Shown here: one piece after another, positions 48,401-56,723 of the stretch | Layout of the letters: every line of letters starts with the position of its first letter | How positions within the stretch are numbered: the stretch's first letter is position 1 | From: Janthinobacterium sp051380875 | Lineage (GTDB): Bacteria > Pseudomonadota > Gammaproteobacteria > Burkholderiales > Burkholderiaceae_D | Reading direction: 5' to 3' | Length of the DNA stretch: 64,000 nt | Assembly: GCF_051380875.1 (NCBI RefSeq) | Contig: NZ_JBNYXW010000001.1 | Span: 310,001 to 374,000 of the forward strand | Program-made: the position numbers and the translations under genes | The notes under the pieces: model-generated | What the model was told of the DNA's origin: nothing | What the model saw: only the letters and a program-made list of their open reading frames with translations | The model's database searches: none

Positions 48401-48476
48401 TGGTGGCCCGGGGCGGAATCGAACCACCGACACAAGGATTTTCAATCCTCTGCTCTACCGACTGAGCTACCAGGCC
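48401..48476 (-). tRNA. tRNA-Phe (anticodon GAA), copy 1
   Basis: 76 bases with encoded CCA. The cloverleaf is complete: acceptor GGCCTGG / CCGGGCC with one G-U pair, D arm GCTC...GAGC, anticodon stem GAGGA / TCCTT (one G-T at the foot) with loop TTGAAAA giving anticodon GAA, T arm GGTGG / CCGCC with TTCGATT loop. It is identical to copy 2 at 60495-60570. Confidence 0.97.
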
Positions 48477-48486
48477 AAGGCGGCGA

Positions 48487-48492
48487 ATTATA
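48487..48492 (-). promoter_or_regulatory. -10 box of tRNA-Phe copy 1
   Basis: TATAAT on the minus strand, 11 bases before the first tRNA base, inside CTGCTATAATTCGCC, which is conserved upstream of copy 2. No clear -35 element at 16-18 bases. Confidence 0.8.
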
Positions 48493-48645
48493 GCAGAAAG
48501 AGATTCCACCTGACCAGAGCAAGCTGTGTTCAAATGCAACAGATGGCAAAGAAATGGTGTTTTGACATCTTTGCATGACTTGAATGGATGCGGCAATGCA
48601 ACTACCTTTGTGGCGTGCGAGGCGAGGCCGCTGAGTCAGCGGCGC

Positions 48646-49077
48646 TTACATCGCCGAGCTGCCGCCCAGGCCGCTCTTTTGCAATACGCAACGGCCCGCT
48701 TCGCAGCTGGCGCCCGGATCGGTGACGATGGAGCAAGTCGACATCATGCCGTCGGCTTGCTGTTGCTTGCGGCTGGCCTGCGCATGCGCCTGGGCCAGCG
48801 CCTTGAGTTTCTTGCCGTCATTGTTTTTGCTGGACCAGGCCAGATAGCTATCCGGTCCGCCGCAAGCCTTGGCACCGATGGCGATGGTCTGGCATTGCTG
48901 GGTGGAATCACAGGCGGCGGTACTTACTTCCGCCTGGATCTGCGCCAGCAAGCCGGCATTGCCGGGGGCGGGTGGCGCATCATCTTGCGTAGGGGCACTG
49001 CCGCAGGCGCTGGCGGCCAGCAACAGGACGCTGGCGCAGGCGGCGCGCAGCAGGGAGGAATAGGTAGATGTGTGCAT
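48646..49077 (-). CDS. Cysteine-rich lipoprotein of unknown function
   Basis: 143 residues. Lipobox ASAC after MHTSTYSSLLRAACASVLLLA. The mature part has paired cysteines in conserved-looking contexts: AACDSTQQCQTIAIGAKACGGPDSYLAWSS, then a Gln/Lys-rich helix (AQAHAQASRKQQQAD) and a second pair (STCSIVTDPGASC...RCVL). This layout recurs in small proteobacterial lipoproteins of unassigned role. It is the downstream neighbour of the S9 peptidase, but a terminator lies between them. Confidence 0.72.
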   Translation of the reverse strand: MHTSTYSSLLRAACASVLLLAASACGSAPTQDDAPPAPGNAGLLAQIQAEVSTAACDSTQQCQTIAIGAKACGGPDSYLAWSSKNNDGKKLKALAQAHAQASRKQQQADGMMSTCSIVTDPGASCEAGRCVLQKSGLGGSSAM

Positions 49078-49190
49078 GGTTTCATCATGTGCCACGCTTG
49101 CTGATATGGCAAGCACGATTCGCGCATGCAGTCGCCAGCCTTCGACAAGACGCCACGGCCGGTGCCGTTTGACTGCGCTAGCTGTCATGA

Positions 49191-49218
49191 AAAATGCCCG
49201 CATAAAAACGGGCATTTT
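49191..49218. terminator. Terminator after the S9 peptidase gene
   Basis: Perfect 10-base inverted repeat AAAATGCCCG / CGGGCATTTT with an 8-base loop, starting 6 bases after the minus-strand stop codon of the peptidase gene. The T-run is four to five bases on the minus side. Confidence 0.85.
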
Positions 49219-49223
49219 GGCGC

Positions 49224-51632
49224 TTATTTCAACGTGCGCTGGAAGAGTTGATAAATCCGGCGGTATTCGTCATACCACGCTTCCGGCTGCACAAAGCCGT
49301 GGCGTTCCATCGGATAGCTGGCCATTTCCCAGTTATCCTTTTTGAGCTCGATCAAGCGCTGCGACAGGCGCACGGAGTCTTGGTAAAACACGTTGTCGTC
49401 GATCATGCCATGGGCAATCAGCAGGTTGCCCGTAAGTTTGTCGGCATACTCGATCGGCGACGAGATTTTATACGCCTGCGGATCGAGTTCCGGCGTGTTC
49501 AGGATGTTCGCCGTGTATTCGTGGTTGTAGGTGCTCCAGTCGGTCACGGGGCGCAGCGCGGCGCCCGACTTGAAGACGTCCGGCGCGCGCATCAGCGCCA
49601 TCAGGCTCATGAAGCCGCCATAGCTGCCGCCATAGATACCCACATTTTTGATGTCGCCCTGGTGCCGGGCCGCCAGCCAGTTGGCGCCGTCGACAAAATC
49701 TTCCAGTTCCGGGTGGCCCATCTGGCGATAGATGGCCGTGCGCCAGGCGCTGCCATAGCCGAGCGAGGCGCGGTAATCCACATCGAGCACGATATAGCCT
49801 TGTTCCACCAGCAGGTTGTGGAACATTTGCTCGCGGAAATAGACGGGGTAGCGCTCGGTCACATTTTGCAGGTAGCCGGCGCCGTGGGCGAACATGACGA
49901 TCGGGTATTGTTTACCTGGCGCCATTTGCGCCGGGCGGTACAGCTTGGCCCAGATCGGCGCCGCGCCATGCGTAGACGGCACTTGCACCAGTTCCGGCAT
50001 GACCCAGCTGCGCGCCTTGAAGGCGTCGCTGCGCGTATCGGTCAGGATATTGGCCTTGCCGCCAGCGGTGGCGATGGTCGCCAGCTGGGCCGGCATGTAG
50101 CTGGTCGAATAGCGCACCAGCAGCTTGCCGCCATCGGGCGACAGGCCGAAGTTTTCCACGCCTTTTAATTGCGTTACTTCGCGCGCGCCGCCATCCTTGG
50201 CCGTGCTGGCGCACACTTCATACGTGCCGGGCGCCTGCGGGTTGCAGACAAAATACGCGTTCTTGCCGTCGCGGCTCCATTCGACGGCGCTCACTTCCCA
50301 CTTGCCGCTGGTCAATGCGCGCGCGGGCGCCGCGCCGGTTTTCGTGTACAGGTGGGCGTAGCCGCTTTCCTCGGACAGATACCACAGGGTGGCGTTGTCG
50401 GGCAGCCAGCCGAATTCGTCGGCGCGGCGGTTGACCCAGGCCGTGTCGCTGATGCGGTGCACGGGCAGCAGTGCCGCGTTGGCCAGGTCGACGTTGGCGA
50501 TCCAGCGGTCCTTGTTGTCGATGGCGCGCACGCGCACGGCAACTTTGCTACCGTCATCGGTCCAGACGATGCCGTCGCGCTGCGCATCGACGCGCACGGG
50601 GCGGTTGCCTTTCAATGGCGCCCGCTTTTGCTCGGCGCGGAGAAGCGCCAGCGGGTCAGTGGCGATGCCGGGCAGGCTGTCGAAGGCGATCTCGCGCACT
50701 TTGCCCGTGTGCAGGTCGGCCAGTGTCAGGTGTTGTGCGATGGGCATGTTGCGGCCCACGCGCGTGCGCTCGTCGTCCGCTTCCGGGTAGCCCGTTTCGG
50801 TGACGTAGCGGGCCAGTTTGCCCAGCTTGCCTTTCTCGGCGGCTTTATCTTGCGTGACGAACAGCAGCCAGCGGCCGTCCGGCGACAGGGCGCTGCCGGA
50901 AATTGTTACTTTATCGCCCAGGTAGATCGGTTCCGGCGCCCGCGTTGGATCGAGACGGCGCTCTTCCTGGCGGCGCTCGCGGCTGGCGTCGCGCTCTTCC
51001 TTCTGGCGCGCCAGGTTGACGATCAGGCGCAGCTGCAGCTCGCGCTGGGCATCGGCTTCCGGCTTGGCGTCCGGGTCCTTGACGGCGCGCAACAGGGCGA
51101 CGGGCGCGCTCAAACGCTGGTCGCGGCTCCAGCTGAACCAGTCGGTGCCGCTGCGGTATTGCACCGCGCTGCCATCGGTGGAATATTGCGGGTCGCTGAT
51201 GGCCGAGACGCCGCGCGTGATCTGGATCAAGGCGCCGCTTTTCAGGTCGCGTTCGAACAGGTCGCCGTTGCGCAGCAGGATGGCGCGCGTGCCGGCCCGG
51301 TTGATGCGCATCTGCTGGCCATCGAGATTGGCCAGTTGTGCATCGTCAATCTTCTTGCCGCTATTCAGCTTGGCGTTGGCGCCTGGCAACTGATAGGTGT
51401 CGCGCAGAGGCGAGCCCAGGCGTTTTTGCTTGTAGTAGAGCTGGCCATTCCAGCCCCACCATGCCGCTTCGACGGGCGTGCCGATCCAGTCGGGGTCGGC
51501 CATCGCCTGGTCCAGCGTGATCGGCGTGGGAGAAGCGGTAGCGGTGGAAGGTGCCGCATGCGCGGCGGGCAGGGCGGCTGCCAGCAGGGTCAGCAGCAGT
51601 GGACGGGCCAACAGGGGGAGAACCAGACGCAT
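49224..51632 (-). CDS. Exported S9 family prolyl oligopeptidase/DPP-IV-like peptidase
   Basis: 802 residues. Signal peptide ending AHA (~27). An N-terminal beta-propeller (~50-530; repeated DG(R/K)W and SPDG-type blades such as SALSPDGRWLLFVTQD) is followed by the C-terminal alpha/beta-hydrolase domain with catalytic Ser in IYGGSYGGFMSLMAL, Asp in HGMIDDNVFYQDS and His in MERHGFVQPEAWYDEYRR. It acts on short peptides in the periplasm. An acidic/basic insertion (ERDASRERRQEERRLDP) interrupts the propeller at about residue 215. It is a single gene. Confidence 0.93.
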   Translation of the reverse strand: MRLVLPLLARPLLLTLLAAALPAAHAAPSTATASPTPITLDQAMADPDWIGTPVEAAWWGWNGQLYYKQKRLGSPLRDTYQLPGANAKLNSGKKIDDAQLANLDGQQMRINRAGTRAILLRNGDLFERDLKSGALIQITRGVSAISDPQYSTDGSAVQYRSGTDWFSWSRDQRLSAPVALLRAVKDPDAKPEADAQRELQLRLIVNLARQKEERDASRERRQEERRLDPTRAPEPIYLGDKVTISGSALSPDGRWLLFVTQDKAAEKGKLGKLARYVTETGYPEADDERTRVGRNMPIAQHLTLADLHTGKVREIAFDSLPGIATDPLALLRAEQKRAPLKGNRPVRVDAQRDGIVWTDDGSKVAVRVRAIDNKDRWIANVDLANAALLPVHRISDTAWVNRRADEFGWLPDNATLWYLSEESGYAHLYTKTGAAPARALTSGKWEVSAVEWSRDGKNAYFVCNPQAPGTYEVCASTAKDGGAREVTQLKGVENFGLSPDGGKLLVRYSTSYMPAQLATIATAGGKANILTDTRSDAFKARSWVMPELVQVPSTHGAAPIWAKLYRPAQMAPGKQYPIVMFAHGAGYLQNVTERYPVYFREQMFHNLLVEQGYIVLDVDYRASLGYGSAWRTAIYRQMGHPELEDFVDGANWLAARHQGDIKNVGIYGGSYGGFMSLMALMRAPDVFKSGAALRPVTDWSTYNHEYTANILNTPELDPQAYKISSPIEYADKLTGNLLIAHGMIDDNVFYQDSVRLSQRLIELKKDNWEMASYPMERHGFVQPEAWYDEYRRIYQLFQRTLK

Positions 51633-51725
51633 CGGGGGTCACTTTAACGAGTAGGGGCGGTGAAGGTGCAGGGCCATGAGGCCCGTATTCTAGCGGAGGA
51701 GTTTCATGCAGGAAATGTCGGAAAG

Positions 51726-54032
51726 CTAAGCCCGCGGCAGGGCCAGCCAGGCGATCAGCTCGTCCAGCGGCATCGGCCGCGCGACCAGATAGCCTTGCAA
51801 GCCGTCGCAATCGTGGGCGATCAGGAAATCGGCCTGTTCCACCGTTTCCACGCCCTCGGCCACCACGCGCAAGCCCAGGTGGCGGGCCATCGCCAGGATG
51901 GCTTGCACGACGGCCGTGTCGCGCGCGTCGTGCGGCGTGTGGTCGATGAAGCGCTTGTCGATTTTCAGTTCATACAGCGGCATCGTGGTCAGGTAGGCCA
52001 GGCTGGAATAGCCAGTGCCGAAGTCATCGATGGAAAAGCGGATGCCCAGACCGGCCAGTGCGCGCATGCGCGCCAGCGAGGCGTCGCGCTGGTCGATCAG
52101 CAAGCCTTCCGTCAGTTCCAGGATCAGGGCGGCGGCCGGCGTGCCGTGCTCGGCCAGCGCCGTCTGCACGCGGGCGGCAAAATCGGGCTGGCGAAACTGG
52201 GCTGGACTCACATTCACCGACACGGCGATGGGCTGGCCGGCCTGTGCCAGCAGGGTGGCGGCGCGGCACGCTTCGCGCAGCGCCCAGTGGCCCAGCCGGA
52301 CGATCAGCCCGGATTCTTCGGCGATGGGAATGAAGATGTCCGGCGCAATCTGCGTGCCGTCCGCCTGCGGCCAGCGCATCAGCATTTCGGCGCCCGTCAC
52401 CCGGCCATGGCGGTCGACCTGCGGCTGCACGTACATGCGCAATTGGCCTGCGTCGAGGGCGCGCGCCAGCGACCGTTCCAGTGTCAGGCGGCGCTCCACG
52501 CCCGCTTGCATGGACGCTTCAAAAAAGGCGATGCCATTGCGCCCTTCCGCCTTGGCGCGGTACATGGCGATATCGGCTTCGCGCAGCAGGTCGTGCGCCT
52601 GCTGGCCCGCTTTCGGCAGCAGGGTCACGCCGATGCTGGCCGAGCAGTGGTAGGACTGCCCGGCGATGTCGAAGTCGCGCGCGATGGCGGCGCGGACTTT
52701 TTCGGCGATCTGCGCCGCCGTGCGGGCGGCGTGGTCCAGGTCCTCGGCCAAGTGGGCCAGCAGCACGACGAATTCGTCGCCGCCCAGGCGCGCCACGGTG
52801 TCGGCCTTGCGCATCAGTTGCGCCAGGCGTTCTGCCGCCATGCGCAGCAGCGCGTCGCCGGTGGCGTGGCCGCGCGCGTCGTTGATGTGCTTGAAGTGGT
52901 CGAGATCGATGAATATCAGCGCGCTGATCTTGCCTTCGCGCTGCGAGGCGGCCAGCAAATGCGTGATGCGGTCCATCAGCAGGCGCCGGTTGGGCAGGCC
53001 CGTCAGTACGTCGTAGAAGGCCAGGCGGTGGATGTCCGCTTCCGACTTCTTGCGCTCGCCGATTTCGCGCTCGACGGCGACCCAGTGCGTCTGCCTGCCG
53101 TCTGCACCGGTAAAGGGTACCAGTTCGGCCTCGACCCAGTAGGCGTTGCCGGCTTTGTTGTAGTTCAGCAATTCCGCCCGTGCCGGCTGGGCGCTCGCCA
53201 TGGCGGTGGCGATGCGCGCCAGTTCACCCATGTCGGTGGCGGGGCCGTGCTGGAACAGCAGGCTGCGGCCCAGCACGTCGGCGCGCGCATAGCCGCTGCT
53301 GCGCTCGAAGGCATCGTTGACGAAGATGATGCGCGTGGCAGGCGCGGCGCCCGCGCTGGGCGGGACATCTGCCACTTCGGCGATCATGACCATGTCGTTC
53401 AGGCGGGCCACCGCCGTGGCTGTCAAGTGCAGCTCCGCATTGAGTACGGACAAGGCGACGCTGCTGCGCTCGAGCGACAGGGCGCTCGCCTGCAGGCTGT
53501 CCAGCGCGTGCTCCAGGTGGCGCAGCAGGAAGGCGCACGACAGGGTCAGTACGGAGGCGATGAACAGGTAGTTCAGCGCGATGATCAGCGCGCGCAGCAC
53601 AGGTGTATCGGCTACGCCATGCAACTGCAGGGCAACGTCAGGATGCAGCCCCAGCACAAAGATGGTCAGCGAGGTCACGGTCAGCCCCCACAGGGCCGGT
53701 TGCATGCCCAGCAGCAAAGCTGCCAGCACGGGGATGACCATCATGTAGATCTGGCTGATGGGACCGATTTTGAGCAGCAGGGCGATGCCGACGATGTAGG
53801 CGATGGCGAGGAATTGCCCCACGCGCCAGCGGTAGGGTTGCACGCGCCAGTGCCAGATGGCGGCTATCCAGGCGATGGCCAGCACGTCGATGGCGACGAT
53901 GGACCAGATCGCTTCGCGCGCCGCCAGCAGGGCGCTGGGGATGGCCGTTGCCATGCCGAGCAGCAATACCACCTGCAACAGGCGCGCAAAAATCTGGCCG
54001 CGCCAATGCGCGAGATCGTTCGACGCCGCCAC
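51726..54032 (-). CDS. Membrane-bound GGDEF-EAL protein with PAS domain
   Basis: 768 residues beginning at GTG 54032 with AAAGGA 7 bases upstream. Five or six membrane helices in the first ~170 residues (MASE-like), a coiled segment, a PAS domain (~215-325; TRIIFVNDAFERSSGYARADVLGRSLL), then GGDEF (~340-505, intact RLGGDEFVVLL) and EAL (~515-768). In the EAL domain the signature reads EML; the metal-ligand Glu is retained, as are DDFGTGYSSL, ELKIDK and AEGVET. Both c-di-GMP synthesis and hydrolysis are thus possible. The RxxD inhibitory site before GGDEF (MRKAD) lies 6-7 residues before the motif, as usual. Confidence 0.92.
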   Translation of the reverse strand: MAASNDLAHWRGQIFARLLQVVLLLGMATAIPSALLAAREAIWSIVAIDVLAIAWIAAIWHWRVQPYRWRVGQFLAIAYIVGIALLLKIGPISQIYMMVIPVLAALLLGMQPALWGLTVTSLTIFVLGLHPDVALQLHGVADTPVLRALIIALNYLFIASVLTLSCAFLLRHLEHALDSLQASALSLERSSVALSVLNAELHLTATAVARLNDMVMIAEVADVPPSAGAAPATRIIFVNDAFERSSGYARADVLGRSLLFQHGPATDMGELARIATAMASAQPARAELLNYNKAGNAYWVEAELVPFTGADGRQTHWVAVEREIGERKKSEADIHRLAFYDVLTGLPNRRLLMDRITHLLAASQREGKISALIFIDLDHFKHINDARGHATGDALLRMAAERLAQLMRKADTVARLGGDEFVVLLAHLAEDLDHAARTAAQIAEKVRAAIARDFDIAGQSYHCSASIGVTLLPKAGQQAHDLLREADIAMYRAKAEGRNGIAFFEASMQAGVERRLTLERSLARALDAGQLRMYVQPQVDRHGRVTGAEMLMRWPQADGTQIAPDIFIPIAEESGLIVRLGHWALREACRAATLLAQAGQPIAVSVNVSPAQFRQPDFAARVQTALAEHGTPAAALILELTEGLLIDQRDASLARMRALAGLGIRFSIDDFGTGYSSLAYLTTMPLYELKIDKRFIDHTPHDARDTAVVQAILAMARHLGLRVVAEGVETVEQADFLIAHDCDGLQGYLVARPMPLDELIAWLALPRA

Positions 54033-54160
54033 GCTGCCGTCCTTTCCCCCAGGGTGCTGTATAGCCGTACTGTGCAGTAAGTTGGTTAAATACTACGCCT
54101 TATCGTTCAGCATGTCATCTTGATCATTCAACATGCTTGGCAAGGGCATGTTGGAGGTCC

Positions 54161-54189
54161 AAAAAAACGCCAGCTTCAAAGCTGGCGTT
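54161..54189 (-). terminator. Terminator of the PsiF-like gene
   Basis: AACGCCAGC / GCTGGCGTT with a six-base loop, followed on the minus strand by a 7-base T-run. A member of the AACGCC hairpin family, 29 bases after the stop codon of the PsiF-like gene. Confidence 0.88.
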
Positions 54190-54217
54190 GCGGGAGGAGG
54201 GGAGGCTGGCGGCGGGT

Positions 54218-54523
54218 TTATTTCTTCGGTGCGCTCAGGCATTGCTTCATGAACGCTTTACGCGGATCGCCCTTCATGTCCTTCGCGTCGGCATTGCACG
54301 ACTTCATCTTGTTTTGCTGCGTCATGGCCGGGGCCGGCTTGGCGCTCAGGCATTCCTTCATGTAGGCCTTGCGTTCATCGCCTTTTTTGCCGGCGGCATC
54401 CGCGTTGCAGGTGGTCATTTTCGACTGTTGCGCCGTCTTGGCGACGGGCGCCGCTTCCGGTGCGGCGGCAAAGGCGGTGCCGGCAAACGCGGCGGCGATG
54501 CAGAGAGCGATTAATTGTTTCAT
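54218..54523 (-). CDS. PsiF repeat protein, exported
   Basis: 101 residues: signal peptide ending AFA, then two copies of the psiF repeat, each of the type Q(S/N)KM(T/K)(T/S)CNADAxxxKGDxRKA(Y/F)MKxCLSA. The E. coli psiF gene is phosphate-starvation induced next to phoA; the molecular role is unknown. Each repeat has two cysteines likely to pair. AAGGA lies six bases before ATG 54523. No phosphate box is evident and no phoA gene is here. Confidence 0.88.
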   Translation of the reverse strand: MKQLIALCIAAAFAGTAFAAAPEAAPVAKTAQQSKMTTCNADAAGKKGDERKAYMKECLSAKPAPAMTQQNKMKSCNADAKDMKGDPRKAFMKQCLSAPKK

Positions 54524-54800
54524 GGCAGATCCTTGTAGACGCAGGCTTTGGAAGGGAATTGCAATCGGCAAACAATTGCCGATATGCAGAACGTAACTAA
54601 CTATATGACATTTATCAACAAAATTTCCACTCGAGTGTGTCTTTTTGTTATGCATGCGTCAGTGCGTACCGCCACGCCCCCGGCCAGCTGGCCCGGGCGG
54701 CCATTTCTACGGCAGCGGGCGTGCCGTTTTTTGCTATGCTAGCGTCTTTCACCGGCCGATGTTGCTGCCTTGGCCGGCGCACCCTCAATACGGAGTAGTT

Positions 54801-55340
54801 ATGGTCTCGTTGCAAGAGCAGTTTTTAAAGGCCGGCCTGGTCGACAAGAAGAAAGTCAAGCTGGCGAATCAGGACAAGAGCAAGCAAAAGAAGGACGAGC
54901 GCAAGAGCGGCACGCAAAGTGTCGATGAAGTGCGCCTGGCCGCGCTCGAGACGCAGCGCAAGAACGCCGAGCGCGCCCGCGAATTGAACGCCCAGCGCGA
55001 CGCGGCCGCGAATCAAAAGGCCATCGTGGCGCAAATTGCGCAAATGGTGCAAAAGAATCGCCAGAGCAAGGGCAACAACGGCGACGTGCCATACAATTTC
55101 ACGTTCAACAACAAGATCGAGCGCATCTATGTCACGGCCGCCGTGCAAGCTCACCTGGTGGCGGGCCGCCTGGTGATCATCTGCCTGGGCGGCGCCGTGG
55201 AACTGGTGCCGCGCATCATCGCCGACAAGATCGCCGAACGCGACCCCGCCATCGTCGTGCGCGTGAAACAGGCCAGCACGCAAGTGGAAGAGGACGATCC
55301 ATACGCGGCGTTCCAGATTCCGGATGATTTGATGTGGTAA
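54801..55340 (+). CDS. DUF2058 family protein (YaiL-like)
   Basis: 179 residues. N-terminal SLQEQFLKAGLVDKKKVKLANQDKSKQKK is the signature of this family; then a charged helical region (Glu/Arg/Gln-rich, residues 35-95) and a beta-rich C-terminal part (YNFTFNNKIERIYVTAAVQAHLVAGRLVII...LVPRIIADKIAERDP). YaiL is a nucleoprotein/polysaccharide-related annotation in E. coli; the real role is unknown. CGGAG precedes ATG 54801. It lies 40 bases before the J-domain gene, same strand, and is probably co-transcribed. Confidence 0.85.
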   Translation: MVSLQEQFLKAGLVDKKKVKLANQDKSKQKKDERKSGTQSVDEVRLAALETQRKNAERARELNAQRDAAANQKAIVAQIAQMVQKNRQSKGNNGDVPYNFTFNNKIERIYVTAAVQAHLVAGRLVIICLGGAVELVPRIIADKIAERDPAIVVRVKQASTQVEEDDPYAAFQIPDDLMW

Positions 55341-55380
55341 TGGTATTGGTGTCTATTCATTAATATTCGTAACTACCCCT

Positions 55381-56499
55381 ATGAAACTGACTACGCAGTA
55401 TTCCATTTGCATCGCCGAACCAGGCACCAAGGGGCCTGTGTCGCGTGCCCGCAAGCAATTCAATACGCTGATCAAGAAAATCGAGGCCATGCGTTTGCGG
55501 CTAGCCGCCTGGAATGAAGCCATGCCGTCCATCATGCGCCAGGCCGAGCAAGAGTTCCAGCCGCTCGTGCAAGCCTATTCGGTGCATCAGAAGGCATTGG
55601 TACTGCTGCTGGACCAGATGCATCAGCACAAGTCGATGGGCAAGAAAGAGCGGGCCAAGTTGGTCGACCTGATCTGTTCGGTGGCGCTCGATGTGCTCGC
55701 GGACGGCGACGATGCCGAACTCAAGGATATCTACAACCGTCACAGCGGTGGCGACTTCGACGCGGAGGCCGACCAGGATGGCGCAGCGTTCCGCGACATG
55801 ATGGAGCAGATTCTGGGCGTGCAAATGGATGCCGAGGTTGATCTGCGCTCGCCCGAGGCCATGCTGGAGGCGCTGGCAGCGCAGATGCACCAGCGCGCCG
55901 AGCAGGAGCAGCAAACTGCGCAGGCCAAGGCCGCCACGCGCCCCAAGCCGGCCAGCGCACTCGCGCGCGAACAGCGCCAGGCAGCCGAGGCAGACAAGCT
56001 CAAGCAATCGGTGCGCGATATTTTCCGCAAGCTGGTCAGTGAACTGCACCCGGACCGCGAGCCAGATGCCGCCGAGCGCGAACGCAAGACGGCGCTGATG
56101 CAGCGCGTAAATGTGGCGTATGCGGCCAACGACCTGCTGGACCTGTTGGCGCTGCAGTTGGAGATTGAACAGATCGAACAAGCCGACCTGAACAATCTGA
56201 GCGAGGAGCGGATCAAGCAGTACAACAAGATTCTCGATGGCCAACTGCGTGAGCTCGAACGCGAGACCGCCGGCAGCGAGTCCGCGGCGGCACAGGAAAT
56301 GAGCGGGCAACAGCGCGGACGCTTGACGCCGCAAGCGCTGTTACGTTGCCTGCACGTTGATATTGCCGAGATGCAGGCCAAGCTTGATGCCATCGTCGCC
56401 GAGCTGGAAGAGTTCAGGGATGTCAACAAGCTCAAGGCATGGCTGAAGACGTATCAGCCGGTCGAGGCGTCCGATTATAGTGATGCTTATTGGTATTGA
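55381..56499 (+). CDS. Protein with C-terminally placed J-domain
   Basis: 372 residues, mostly helical. At about residues 205-262 is a J-domain-like unit: VRDIFRKLVSELHPDREPDAAERERKTALMQRVNVAYAANDLLDLL, with the HPD tripeptide that stimulates DnaK-type chaperones, helix II before it and helix III/IV after. It is preceded by a long helical region of unknown type (LIKKIEAMRLRLAAWNEAMPSI near residue 35) and followed by a coiled-coil-like C-terminus. It has no zinc centre or Gly/Phe region, so it is a type III J protein: a targeting factor recruiting Hsp70 to a specific client. Follows the DUF2058 gene and ends at the tRNA-Phe remnant. Confidence 0.75.
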   Translation: MKLTTQYSICIAEPGTKGPVSRARKQFNTLIKKIEAMRLRLAAWNEAMPSIMRQAEQEFQPLVQAYSVHQKALVLLLDQMHQHKSMGKKERAKLVDLICSVALDVLADGDDAELKDIYNRHSGGDFDAEADQDGAAFRDMMEQILGVQMDAEVDLRSPEAMLEALAAQMHQRAEQEQQTAQAKAATRPKPASALAREQRQAAEADKLKQSVRDIFRKLVSELHPDREPDAAERERKTALMQRVNVAYAANDLLDLLALQLEIEQIEQADLNNLSEERIKQYNKILDGQLRELERETAGSESAAAQEMSGQQRGRLTPQALLRCLHVDIAEMQAKLDAIVAELEEFRDVNKLKAWLKTYQPVEASDYSDAYWY

Positions 56500-56567
56500 T
56501 CCGGGCGGAATCGACGCAGCCACACTAGGAGTTTCCATCTTCTGCTATACGGACTGAGCTGGGGGCC
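56498..56567 (-). pseudogene. Degraded tRNA-Phe copy, nearly full length
   Basis: Aligned with the intact tRNA-Phe, about 52 of 66 columns match, including GGGCGGAATCGA at the 3' side, TCTGCT in the D-arm/anticodon border and GGACTGAGCT in the D arm (plus-strand view). The acceptor strands no longer pair properly, the anticodon loop has lost U33, the CCA end is altered and no TATAAT lies upstream. It shares the minus orientation of both intact copies. The stop codon of the preceding plus-strand gene is at its edge. Confidence 0.85.
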
Positions 56568-56723
56568 GTCGCGCTATTGCACTGGAACATAAAGTTGGCA
56601 ACGGATTTCTTCCGTTTCGCCGACCTGGGGAACCCGGTGGTGATATTGAGCCGCTGGCTGGCGTTGAGGCCGGATGGGAAGCTCCTGGCCTTTGTGGCTC
56701 AGCCGCGTATCAAGCGCTGGCCC

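Noticed and set aside
51660..54080. 806-residue plus-strand frame
   Set aside because: Antisense to the GGDEF-EAL gene; no ribosome site or signature.
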